Program-made: the position numbers and the translations under genes
Source of the DNA: Clostridia bacterium
GTDB taxonomy: Bacteria > Bacillota > Clostridia > Oscillospirales > CAG-272
DNA: 12,365 nt
Assembly (NCBI GenBank): GCA_017631215.1
Contig: JAGBTR010000235.1
Span: 1 to 12,365 of the forward strand
Direction of reading: 5' to 3'
Shown: positions 5,725-12,365 of the stretch, one piece after another
Position numbering within the stretch: position 1 is the stretch's first letter
How the letters are laid out: every line of letters starts with the position of its first letter
Notes under the pieces: generated by a model
The model's database searches: none
Told to the model about the DNA's origin: nothing
What the model saw: only the letters and a program-made list of their open reading frames with translations

Positions 5725-7611
5725 ATGTACGTATCTGTATTCACCGACGAGCTTCAAAGAGAAGTAACCGAGATCCTGCCCACTCTTGCGGGCTGGGGTA
5801 TGAAGTACGTGGACTTCCGTTCCCGCGTGTTCGGCAAGCCCATTGAGAATCTGACCATGGATGAGCTCAAGGCTCTGCGCGCTCAGCTGGACGAGCTGGG
5901 TCTGAAGACGGGTGTTATCCAGTCCTCGCTGTGCAAGGTCCATCTGCCCGGTCCCGACGTGGTAGCCAAGGAGATGCAAAAGCTCGAGGGCATCATCCGC
6001 GCGGCTGACGTGCTGGACTGCCGTCTGGTCCGTTCGTTCAACTTCTGGCAGCACGATCAGTACGATCCCAAGTGCGGCGAGCTGGCTATGCGTCCCGACG
6101 CACAGGCTCAGGTGATGGAGATGTTCTATCCCTTCGCTAAGCGCGCCCAGGAGGCAGGTCTGATCCTCGGTATCGAGAACTGCGGTCAGACGCCCGATGA
6201 GGTCATTACTGTTCTGGAGCAGCTCAACGTGCCCGGTTGGGGTATGGCTTGGGACGTTTCCAATATGTTCGAGATCCTGCCCGAGGCTAAGGGTGACTGT
6301 GTCGATTACTTCACCAAGTGCCTCAAGTACGCCAACATGCTGCACGTCAAGTCGCGCGGCGTTCTGGCTGAGGTCGAGGGTAAGAAGGTTCCTTGGGAGA
6401 GAGTTCTCCGCGGCGCACTCGTTACGGGTAAGGATATGCCCGTATCCATCGAGACGCACGTTCCCGCCGGTGTCGGCCTGAACGGTGAGGAGGCAACCAA
6501 GAAGTGCTATGATTATCTGAAGAGAGTTTGGCCCGCAAGCGCACCCGGCGATATGAAGTCGGCACTCTCGCCCGTTCAGATGTTCGACCGTCCCTACAAC
6601 GATAACCCCGTCAATATGGTCGTCGTCGGTCTGGGTATGGGTAAGAACCGCTGCGCACAGATCACCAACACCAACGGTATCAAGCTGTACGGTGTTTGCG
6701 ATACCAACGAGACGCGCGCCAAGGAGATCGGCGAGCAGTTCAAGGTTCCCTACAGCGCCGATATCAACACCTTCCTGAACGATCCCGCTGTTGAGGTTAT
6801 GTACGTCGTCGTTCCCACGGGCGATCACTGCCGCGTGGCAAGACAGTGCCTTGAGGCTGGCAAGCACGTTCTGCTGACCAAGCCCATGGATATCAACCAC
6901 GAGCGTTGCGACGAGCTGATCGCTTTCGCGAAGGAAAAGGGTCTGCTTCTGGGCGTTGACTTTGACCTGCACTTCCGCGGCCCGCTGAAGGAGCTTCAGC
7001 TGGCTGTCAAGAACGGCTTCTTTGGCAATCTCAAGAGCGCCAATATGATCCTGAACATCAAGCGCGATAAGAAGTACTTCGACGAGAACGGCGGCTGGAG
7101 AGGCACCTGGGCAATGGACGGCGGCGGAGCACTGAGCAATCAGGGTATCCACGAGATCGACAGACTGCTCGCTTGCTTCGGTATGCCCAAGCGCGTGAGC
7201 TGCACGACCTACAAGCAGACGCACGACATTGAGGCCGAGGACTACGGTATCGCAGAGTGGCAGTACGAGAACGGCATGATCGCCCGCATCTCGACGACCA
7301 CCTCCTTCCCCTTCAACGCATGGTACACCCGTCTTGAGGTCTACGGCGACAAGGGCGCATATATGCTGACCGCCGGCGGTCCCGAGGGTGAGCACATCTA
7401 CTGGAACGGCGACGGCAAGTGGACGGAGGAGTCCCCCAATCCCGTTCAGCGTGAGTTCAACCAGGGTGCGGACAACTTCGCATACTGCCTGCGCACGGGC
7501 GCAACGCTCGTCGTCGATCCCAAGGAGGGAAGCGATTCGCGCTACATTCTGGATAAGATGTACGAGAGTGCCAAGCAGAATGGCGCGTGGGTAGAGCTCG
7601 AGGAAAGATAA
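5725..7611 (+). CDS. Fusion protein: xylose-isomerase-like TIM barrel + Gfo/Idh/MocA oxidoreductase
   Basis: This is a 628-aa protein of two enzyme domains. Residues 1 to about 272 are a sugar phosphate isomerase/epimerase-type (AP endonuclease 2) TIM barrel. The expected metal ligands are in place: E151 (GIENCG), D177 (AWDVSN), H207 (MLHVKS) and E243 (SIETHV). After a linker (about 273-295), residues 296-628 are an NAD(P)-dependent Gfo/Idh/MocA oxidoreductase with Rossmann VVVGLGMG (299-306), the conserved Lys K386 in LTKPMD, and GGGALSNQGIHEID with H476. Asn472 stands four residues before H476, where many relatives have Asp. Start ATG 5725 has AAGGAG at 5711-5716, 8 nt upstream. Each domain is about full family length, so this is a true fusion. 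It probably oxidises a polyol or sugar OH to a ketone and isomerises or eliminates from the product. It is the first gene of the operon, and its stop overlaps the next start (TAATG). Confidence 0.93.
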   Translation: MYVSVFTDELQREVTEILPTLAGWGMKYVDFRSRVFGKPIENLTMDELKALRAQLDELGLKTGVIQSSLCKVHLPGPDVVAKEMQKLEGIIRAADVLDCRLVRSFNFWQHDQYDPKCGELAMRPDAQAQVMEMFYPFAKRAQEAGLILGIENCGQTPDEVITVLEQLNVPGWGMAWDVSNMFEILPEAKGDCVDYFTKCLKYANMLHVKSRGVLAEVEGKKVPWERVLRGALVTGKDMPVSIETHVPAGVGLNGEEATKKCYDYLKRVWPASAPGDMKSALSPVQMFDRPYNDNPVNMVVVGLGMGKNRCAQITNTNGIKLYGVCDTNETRAKEIGEQFKVPYSADINTFLNDPAVEVMYVVVPTGDHCRVARQCLEAGKHVLLTKPMDINHERCDELIAFAKEKGLLLGVDFDLHFRGPLKELQLAVKNGFFGNLKSANMILNIKRDKKYFDENGGWRGTWAMDGGGALSNQGIHEIDRLLACFGMPKRVSCTTYKQTHDIEAEDYGIAEWQYENGMIARISTTTSFPFNAWYTRLEVYGDKGAYMLTAGGPEGEHIYWNGDGKWTEESPNPVQREFNQGADNFAYCLRTGATLVVDPKEGSDSRYILDKMYESAKQNGAWVELEER

Positions 7612-8546
7612 TGATGATGGATGACGATAACAAGCTCACGGGTGCCATTAAGGGCATCGTGACCGAGATCCAGAGATTTTCTCTGCAGGATGGTCCCGGT
7701 ATCCGTACGACCGTCTTCCTCAAGGGCTGCAATATGCACTGCACGTGGTGTCACAACCCCGAGACGCTCAAGCATATGCCCGAGATCATGTTCTATCCCA
7801 TCCGTTGCATCGGCTGTGGCAAGTGTGTCGAGGTCTGCCCCGAGGGCGCTCACACCATGGGCAACGGCAAGCACACCATCGACCGCACGCTCTGCGTGGG
7901 CTGTGGTAAGTGCGCCGACGCCTGCTACGCCGAGGCGCTCCAGCTGTGCGGCAAGCGTATGTCTGCCAAGCAGATCATGGATGAGGTCGAGCAGGATAAG
8001 CCCTACTATGACAATTCGAACGGCGGTATGACCATCTCGGGCGGCGAGTGTCTTTGCCAGTCTCCCTTCGTGGAGCAGCTGCTCGACGCGGCACACGAGA
8101 AGGGCATCCACGCCGCCATCGAGACCAATCTCAGCTTTGATTTTGAGAGAATCGAGGACGTGCTTCGCAAGTGCGATCTCGTGATGTTCGACATCAAGCT
8201 GATGGACGACGAGGCGCACAAGACGTACACGGGCGTGAGCAATGCCAAGGTGCTTGCCAACGCCAAGAAGCTCGACGAGCTGGGTGTCCCCTTCATCGTG
8301 CGTACCCCCCTCATCCCCGGTGTGACGGATACCGACGAGAACGTGTCCGCCATCGTGGATTACATTAAGGATATGAAGCATCTCGTTCGCTACGAGCTGC
8401 TCAACTTCAACACGCTCGGCGGCGCGAAGTATGAATCGCTGTCTGCCGACAACGCCCACGCGGATGCCCGTCCGCTTGCCAAGGCACGCCTTGACGAGCT
8501 GGGCGCCATCATCGATCGCGCGGGCATCGCAGGAAAGGTGGTATAA
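7611..8546 (+). CDS. Glycyl radical enzyme activase (radical SAM, PFL-activating family)
   Basis: This 311-aa radical SAM enzyme would use S-adenosylmethionine and a [4Fe-4S] cluster to abstract a hydrogen from the glycine of its partner GRE. The radical SAM motif is C40-x3-C44-x2-C47 (GCNMHCTWCHNPE). An inserted ferredoxin-like domain follows with two cysteine sets: C66, C69, C72, C76 and C95, C98, C101, C105. This is the layout of activases for non-PFL GREs, such as the dehydratase and decarboxylase types. The SAM-binding GGE lies in ISGGECL (142-148). The start overlaps the preceding stop as TAATG at 7609-7613, with GAGG at 7600-7603; three ATGs in a row (7611, 7614, 7617) leave a small uncertainty. 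The GRE starts 2 nt after its stop, so this is certainly its cognate activase. Like all such enzymes it needs anoxic conditions. Confidence 0.96.
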   Translation: MMMDDDNKLTGAIKGIVTEIQRFSLQDGPGIRTTVFLKGCNMHCTWCHNPETLKHMPEIMFYPIRCIGCGKCVEVCPEGAHTMGNGKHTIDRTLCVGCGKCADACYAEALQLCGKRMSAKQIMDEVEQDKPYYDNSNGGMTISGGECLCQSPFVEQLLDAAHEKGIHAAIETNLSFDFERIEDVLRKCDLVMFDIKLMDDEAHKTYTGVSNAKVLANAKKLDELGVPFIVRTPLIPGVTDTDENVSAIVDYIKDMKHLVRYELLNFNTLGGAKYESLSADNAHADARPLAKARLDELGAIIDRAGIAGKVV

Positions 8547-8548
8547 GA

Positions 8549-10759
8549 ATGAGTGCCATCAAATTTGTCAACTGCTATTCCCCCGAGGAGGAGCTGTCCT
8601 ACGATAAGCGTATCGCTCTGCTCCGTCAGCGCAAGGTCGACCAGACGGCTGAAAAGGCAAAGCTGGGCGGCGCGGACGAGGACGATTACGGTCTGATCGT
8701 TCAGGACGAGTTCAAGTTCCAGCTGCAGCCCAGCCACAAGAACGGCTCCATCTACGGCTACGACGCGTGGTCGCAAAACTATTGCCGACTGCTCTCGGAG
8801 CATCCGCTCTATCTCGACGCGCTCGATGCGTTCGTCGGTAAGGGATTTCTGTTCCTTGAGAGACTGCGTCCGCCCAAGAAGAAGTGGAACCCCGACTACG
8901 CTTACCCCGATCTGCAGCAGATCTTTGATCGTTACAACATCATTTCGGGTATCGACAACTGTCACCACTTCACGCCCGACATTCAGATCGGTTTCGATCT
9001 TGGCTGGGGCGGCATTCTTGCCAAGCTTGAGGAGCAGGAGAAGCTGCACGACGAATCTCACGCCGATTTCTATCGCGCCGAGATCGCCGTTGTCAAGGCC
9101 ATCATCGCCTTCCTCGACCGTATGACCGACGAGATCGAGGCGCAGGCGGAGCGCGAGACGCATCCCGTGCTCAAGCAGAACCTGATCGATATGGCAGAGT
9201 GCAACCGCGCCATCGTTTCGGATAAGCCCAAGACGTTCCGTCAGGCGGTGCAGTGGATGTGCTGGTTCTCCATGCTGTCCCGTACCTACAACCGCGGAAG
9301 CGCGGGCGGTCAGCTTGACGAGATGCTGCGCCCCTACTACGAGCGCGACGTCGAGGCGGGCATTCTGACCGACGACGAGGCTGTGTTCTATCTGGCTTGC
9401 CTGTTCCTGCAGGACAGCCGTTACTTCCAGCTCGGCGGTCCCGACGAGAACGGCGAGGATATGATCTCGCACATCTCTTATCTGTGCCTTGAGGCGGCAG
9501 ATAAGATCAACATCGCTTGCAACCTGACCGTGCGCGTGCACGACAAAATGAACGAGGACTTCTTCCGCAAGTCGGTGGCCTACCTGTTCAAGAACAAGCA
9601 GGGTTGGCCGCGCTACTCGTCCGACAACGCACTGGTCGAGGGCTTTATGAAGTGCGGCTATTCCAAGGAGCTCGCCCGTCGCCGCGTGGCGGCAGGCTGC
9701 CATTGGATGTGTATTCCCGGTATGGAGTACACGATGAACGATACCGTCAAGATCAATCTGCTCAAGGTGTTTGACGTCGCTTACCGCGATATGATGGCAC
9801 ACGCCGACGAGCCGAGCATCGACGCGCTGTGGGAGTGCTACAAAAAGCACCTCAAGGTCGCCGTTGACGCGACGGGCGCGGGCATTATGCATCACCTCAA
9901 GTACCAGTCCAAGAGCCAGCCTGAGCTCATTCTCAACCTGTTCCAGCACGGTCTGATCGAGAAGGGTCTCAACATCACCGACGGTGGTGCAAACTTCTAC
10001 AATATGTGCGTGGACGGCAGTGGTCTTGCTGTGGTCGCGGACAGCTTTGCTGCCTGCGAGAGCCGCATCGACCGCGAGGGTAAGCTGACCTACGCGCAGC
10101 TGACCGAGCTGCTCGACCGCAACTTTGAGGGCGGCGAGTACGTCCGTCAGATGCTTCAGCACAGCCCCCGTTACGGCGGCGGCTGCACGCTGGGCGACGC
10201 TTGGGCACAAAAGGTCAACGAGCTGTACACCTCGCTCGTCCGCGATCTGTGCAATCAGTACAAGGGCGTCAACTTCATCCCCGGCTTCTTCTCTTGGTCG
10301 AACACCATCGGTCTTGGTAAGACGGTCGGTGCTACGCCCAACGGTCGTAAGGCGTTCGAGCCCATCAACCACGGTGCCAACCCCAACGGCGGCTTCCGCC
10401 GCGACGGTGCGGTCACCTCGATGTGCAACTCGATCGGCGCGATCCAGCCTGGTTACGGCAACTGTGCACCCGTTCAGCTTGAGCTCGACCCCGGCATCGT
10501 CGGTGACGAGGAGGGTGTCGATAAGATGGCCGCTATGATTAAGACGATCATGTCGACGGGCAACACGCTGCTCAACATCAACATCATCGACGGCAAGAAG
10601 ATCCTCGAGGCTCATAAGGATCCTATGAAGTATCCCGACCTTGTCGTTCGCGTCACGGGCTTCACCGCCTTCTTCGCGATGCTCTCGCCCACCTTCCGCC
10701 AGCTCGTCGTCGACCGCGTCATGTCGGTCAACGGCTCGCGACTGGAAGAGGATCAGTGA
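8549..10759 (+). CDS. Glycyl radical enzyme of unassigned type (atypical GCHW active-site loop)
   Basis: This 736-aa protein is a PFL-like glycyl radical enzyme, somewhat shorter than the roughly 780-850 aa of dehydratase-type members. The glycyl radical site is G704 in RVTGFTAFFAMLSP (codon 10658-10660), close to the family form RVxGYSAxF. The thiyl cysteine is C384 in RVAAGCHWMCIPG (codon 9698-9700). It follows the expected helix PRYSSDNALVEGFMKCG, which is equivalent to PSFxNDE of relatives. Other family landmarks are NCHHFTPD (137-144) and ATPNGRKAFEPINHG (595-609). Choline, glycerol, hydroxyproline and related GREs carry Cys-Val-Glu at the active site; here it is Cys-His-Trp, so the Glu general base is missing and different chemistry is implied. 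A second Cys (C388) is nearby. It is co-operonic with the fusion enzyme and the activase, which suggests a sugar- or cyclitol-derived substrate. It probably acts in the cytoplasm; there is no shell-targeting N-terminal extension and no shell gene in view. Confidence 0.95.
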   Translation: MSAIKFVNCYSPEEELSYDKRIALLRQRKVDQTAEKAKLGGADEDDYGLIVQDEFKFQLQPSHKNGSIYGYDAWSQNYCRLLSEHPLYLDALDAFVGKGFLFLERLRPPKKKWNPDYAYPDLQQIFDRYNIISGIDNCHHFTPDIQIGFDLGWGGILAKLEEQEKLHDESHADFYRAEIAVVKAIIAFLDRMTDEIEAQAERETHPVLKQNLIDMAECNRAIVSDKPKTFRQAVQWMCWFSMLSRTYNRGSAGGQLDEMLRPYYERDVEAGILTDDEAVFYLACLFLQDSRYFQLGGPDENGEDMISHISYLCLEAADKINIACNLTVRVHDKMNEDFFRKSVAYLFKNKQGWPRYSSDNALVEGFMKCGYSKELARRRVAAGCHWMCIPGMEYTMNDTVKINLLKVFDVAYRDMMAHADEPSIDALWECYKKHLKVAVDATGAGIMHHLKYQSKSQPELILNLFQHGLIEKGLNITDGGANFYNMCVDGSGLAVVADSFAACESRIDREGKLTYAQLTELLDRNFEGGEYVRQMLQHSPRYGGGCTLGDAWAQKVNELYTSLVRDLCNQYKGVNFIPGFFSWSNTIGLGKTVGATPNGRKAFEPINHGANPNGGFRRDGAVTSMCNSIGAIQPGYGNCAPVQLELDPGIVGDEEGVDKMAAMIKTIMSTGNTLLNINIIDGKKILEAHKDPMKYPDLVVRVTGFTAFFAMLSPTFRQLVVDRVMSVNGSRLEEDQ

Positions 10760-10774
10760 GGAGAAGAGGATGAC

Positions 10775-10959
10775 GTGGGGCCAGCCCCACACCCCGCTTA
10801 AAGCTTTCTTGGAAGAAAGCTTTAAGAATTCAAAGAACTTAAATAAAAAATATAGCGATCGCTCCGAGTATTCTCGAACTGTTTTGTAAGTTTTTGAGGA
10901 TTCCCAAGGAACTTTTTTCAAAAAGTTCCTTGGGCGGGGCTCGGGGCAGCGCCCCGAAG
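10775..10959. repeat. Composite REP/BIME- or MITE-like palindromic element
   Basis: Two similar units stand in inverted orientation around an AT-rich centre. The left unit is a GC hairpin (GTGGGGC 10775-10781 / GCCCCAC 10784-10790), the link ACCCCGC, then a 14-bp hairpin with 2-nt loop (10797-10810 / 10813-10826). The right unit, in reverse, is a GC hairpin (TCGGGGC 10941-10947 / GCCCCGA 10951-10957), the link GCGGGGC, then a 15-bp hairpin with 2-nt loop (10903-10917 / 10920-10934). The centre is 10827-10902. No transposase and no long U-tract follow either hairpin. It fills almost the whole GRE-cupin gap and is probably dispersed in this genome. Confidence 0.75.
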
Positions 10960-10971
10960 AAAGGAAATATC

Positions 10972-11754
10972 ATGAAGCACGATCTTCACATGGAAGTCAT
11001 TGATATGACTCAAAAGGAAAACCGCGTCCTTCCCCTGTGCCACGGCGTCATTCCCGGCTCGCGTCCTTACCACCACACCATCGTGGCAGGCTCTGAGACC
11101 GTCTTTGCTGCCAACACGGGCTACTACCACATTCTCATCCTCATCGGCGGCGAGGCTGATTTCGTCTGCAACGGCGAGACCGTCCGCTTCGACGAGAGAG
11201 TGACCTTCGTTCCCGGCGCTGATCAGGAGCTGACCGTTAAGGCACTGACCGACACGCAGATCCTTGAGATCCAGTGGGATATCTTCCCCGAGGACGAGGG
11301 TATGCTCAAGGAGTACGGTACGACCTTCCCGCACTACGTTCTGTACCGCAACTCCATCCAGTACATCGACCGCAACAAGAGTGAGAAGACCATCAGCCGT
11401 ATGATGATCCCCCACAAGGTCATCCCGCGCTTCTCGCTGGGCTCGGTTGAGTCGTTCGGCTATGACCTGGTCAAGCCCCACAGCCATCCTATGCTCGACC
11501 AGTTCTTCTTCAGCTTCCCCGAGAACGACATGGAGGTCATCATCGACGACGAGAAGATCCCCATGAAGGGCGATACCATTCTGTACATTCCTCTGGGCTC
11601 CAACCACGGCGTTGAGGTTACGGGCGACCGCCACATGCACTACATGTGGATCGACTTCCTGCCGGACAACGAGCTGGGTCTGAAGAGACTTGAGAGCAGC
11701 CATATGCCCACGGGTAAGTGGAATTCGTTCAGCGCAGACGGTAAAAAGAGCTGA
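10972..11754 (+). CDS. Two-domain cupin protein
   Basis: This is a 260-aa cytoplasmic protein with two cupin barrels. The start is ATG 10972 with AAAGGA upstream; the longer open frame from 10894 runs through the repeat element and is not coding. The first barrel (about 20-105) has the fold pattern (YYHILILIGGEADFVCNG) but no HxH, so it probably binds no metal. The second (about 155-228) carries HSH at 170-172, and the closing motif GDTILYIPLGSNHG (200-213) with H212. The acidic ligand normally 4-5 residues after HxH appears as D176/Q177 instead of Glu. There is no helix-turn-helix, so it is not an AraC regulator, although the first barrel resembles AraC sensor domains. It may be a sugar isomerase or a sugar-sensing accessory protein of the operon; the function is not recognised. 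Confidence 0.85.
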   Translation: MKHDLHMEVIDMTQKENRVLPLCHGVIPGSRPYHHTIVAGSETVFAANTGYYHILILIGGEADFVCNGETVRFDERVTFVPGADQELTVKALTDTQILEIQWDIFPEDEGMLKEYGTTFPHYVLYRNSIQYIDRNKSEKTISRMMIPHKVIPRFSLGSVESFGYDLVKPHSHPMLDQFFFSFPENDMEVIIDDEKIPMKGDTILYIPLGSNHGVEVTGDRHMHYMWIDFLPDNELGLKRLESSHMPTGKWNSFSADGKKS

Positions 11755-11761
11755 TTGCCCC

Positions 11762-11790
11762 TTGACATAAAAGAAAAACCGTGATATACT
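11762..11790 (+). promoter_or_regulatory. Sigma-A promoter for the FAD oxidoreductase gene
   Basis: TTGACA (11762-11767) and TATACT (11785-11790) are 17 nt apart, giving a near-consensus promoter 8 nt after the cupin stop. Transcription should start at about 11797, so the oxidoreductase can be expressed independently of the upstream operon. Confidence 0.85.
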
Positions 11791-11800
11791 AAACCCAACG

Positions 11801-11836
11801 AAGGGCGAGGCGTCATCGTCTCGCCCTTGTCTTTTT
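11801..11836 (+). terminator. Terminator-like leader hairpin (possible attenuator)
   Basis: AAGGGCGAGGCG (11801-11812) pairs with CGTCTCGCCCTT (11817-11828), a 12-bp stem with one G-U pair and the tetraloop TCAT, followed by GTC and TTTTT (11832-11836). It begins a few bases after the predicted start of the 11762 promoter, and its T-run directly abuts the GGAGGG ribosome site. It could terminate the upstream operon, attenuate the downstream gene, or both. Confidence 0.6.
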
Positions 11837-11845
11837 GGAGGGATT

Positions 11846-12365
11846 ATGGCAAATATTACACTGCAATTGGAGTGCGAAAACCTCGGCAAATACGACGTCA
11901 TCGTCGCAGGCGGCGGCCTTGCGGGCGCGGCGGCGGCACTGGCGGTCGCACGCGAGGGTAAGCGCGTGATGCTCATCGAAAAATCGCAGAAGCTGGGCGG
12001 TCTTGGCACGCTGGGACTGATCAATCTGTTCGTTCCCATGTGCAACGGACGCGGCAAGCAGATCATTTTCGGCATGGCCGAGGAATTCTTGCGGCTGTCC
12101 ACCAAATACAGCTGGGACACCATCCCTGAGGGCTGGGAGCAGGGCGGCGAGTATCAAGGCCCCGAACCCCAAGACGGCAATTATCCCCGCTACGTCAACC
12201 GCTATTCGCCCGATATCTTCGCGCTGACGCTGACCGAGGTGCTGGCCGATGCGGGCGTTGAGCTGATGTTTGATACCATCGTTACCCGCCCCGTTATGGA
12301 GGACAAGCATTGCAAGGGTCTTGTCGTGGAGAACAAGTCGGGTATGGGCTATTACGAGGCGAATA
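11846..12365 (+). CDS. FAD-dependent oxidoreductase (FAD_oxidored/PF12831-like), 3' partial
   Basis: The frame is open to the window end, giving 173 residues. Start ATG 11846 follows GGAGGG (11837-11842) at short spacing. The N terminus holds the FAD-binding Rossmann motif: GGGLAG at 22-27 after YDVIVA, E45 at the end of strand 2 (VMLIEK) to bind the adenosine ribose, and GGLGTLGLINLF (51-62). The last is typical of the large FAD_oxidored family common in glycan-degrading gut bacteria. There is no signal peptide, so it should be cytoplasmic. The substrate is not recognisable. It might oxidise a sugar-derived hydroxyl or reduce an unsaturated intermediate from the neighbouring pathway, but it has its own promoter, so the link is only positional. 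The C-terminal catalytic part lies outside the window. Confidence 0.88.
   Translation, partial: MANITLQLECENLGKYDVIVAGGGLAGAAAALAVAREGKRVMLIEKSQKLGGLGTLGLINLFVPMCNGRGKQIIFGMAEEFLRLSTKYSWDTIPEGWEQGGEYQGPEPQDGNYPRYVNRYSPDIFALTLTEVLADAGVELMFDTIVTRPVMEDKHCKGLVVENKSGMGYYEAN

Noticed and set aside
5704..7395. 563-residue open frame on the minus strand
   Set aside because: It is antisense to the fusion gene; no family motif and no ribosome site.
8549..10759. GRE as choline TMA-lyase, glycerol or propanediol dehydratase, hydroxyproline dehydratase, or PFL
   Set aside because: It lacks both the Cys-Val-Glu and Cys-Cys active-site signatures, and the usual partner genes (shell proteins, CutD-type neighbours, proC, focA) are not in view.
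10854..10863. Perfect palindrome AGCGATCGCT
   Set aside because: It is a single short copy inside the repeat centre; chance or part of the element, with no support for a separate function.
8390..10921. 843-residue open frame on the minus strand
   Set aside because: It is antisense to the GRE gene and runs through the hairpin repeat; no recognisable domain. It is a product of high GC and codon bias.
10797..10934. Long hairpins as intrinsic terminators of the GRE operon
   Set aside because: Neither stem is followed by a T-run (the next bases are AATTC and CGGGG), so they are treated as parts of a repeat element.
10894..10971. N-terminal extension of the cupin protein
   Set aside because: The extra 26 residues are the translation of the repeat hairpin; ATG 10972 has a good ribosome site.
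1..12365. tRNA, rRNA, CRISPR array, transposase or phage genes
   Set aside because: I saw none: no cloverleaf-like sequence, no regularly spaced direct repeats, and no recombinase or phage-like coding frame.

Overview
The window looks like a chromosomal segment from a strictly anaerobic Clostridia-type bacterium (Bacillota), probably an uncultured gut or rumen commensal. The reasons are GC-rich coding sequence with AT-rich gaps, strong AGGAGG-type ribosome binding sites, textbook sigma-A promoters (TTGACA-17-TATAAT), AraC regulators stacked around sugar genes, and an oxygen-sensitive glycyl radical enzyme (GRE) with its activase. The assignment to a lineage is inference; there is no rRNA or marker gene here.

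Layout. (1) 3-1577 (+): the 3' part of a family 2 glycoside hydrolase, closed by a strong bidirectional terminator. (2) 1633-5544 (-): four paralogous AraC-family regulators in tandem. The three upstream ones (5544 down to 2696) form a tight operon; the fourth (2568-1633) has its own promoter. (3) 5545-5724: a divergent control region full of palindromes, holding a consensus minus-strand promoter and a 39-bp inverted-repeat element that recurs in the second araC promoter at the same spacing. (4) 5725-10759 (+): a three-gene catabolic operon. It encodes a natural fusion of a xylose-isomerase-like TIM barrel to a Gfo/Idh/MocA dehydrogenase, then a GRE activase, then a GRE with an unusual Gly-Cys-His-Trp active-site loop. 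(5) 10775-10959: a composite REP/BIME-like repeat of paired hairpins. (6) 10972-11754 (+): a two-domain cupin protein. (7) 11762-11845: a new sigma-A promoter followed by a terminator-like leader hairpin. (8) 11846-end (+): the start of an FAD-dependent oxidoreductase.

How the genes may work together (inference): the Gfo/Idh half would oxidise a sugar or cyclitol hydroxyl to a ketone, the metal-dependent TIM barrel would isomerise it or eliminate from it, and the activated GRE would do radical C-O or C-C cleavage on the product or a related polyol. The oxidise-then-eliminate logic is precedented by IolG/IolE (myo-inositol) and by DgpA/DgpC-type C-glycoside deglycosylation. I know of no characterised pathway that joins it to a GRE, and the GRE lacks the Cys-x-Glu signature of the well-known GRE dehydratases. 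This 5725-10759 operon, with its regulator array, is the best candidate for an undescribed system in the window.
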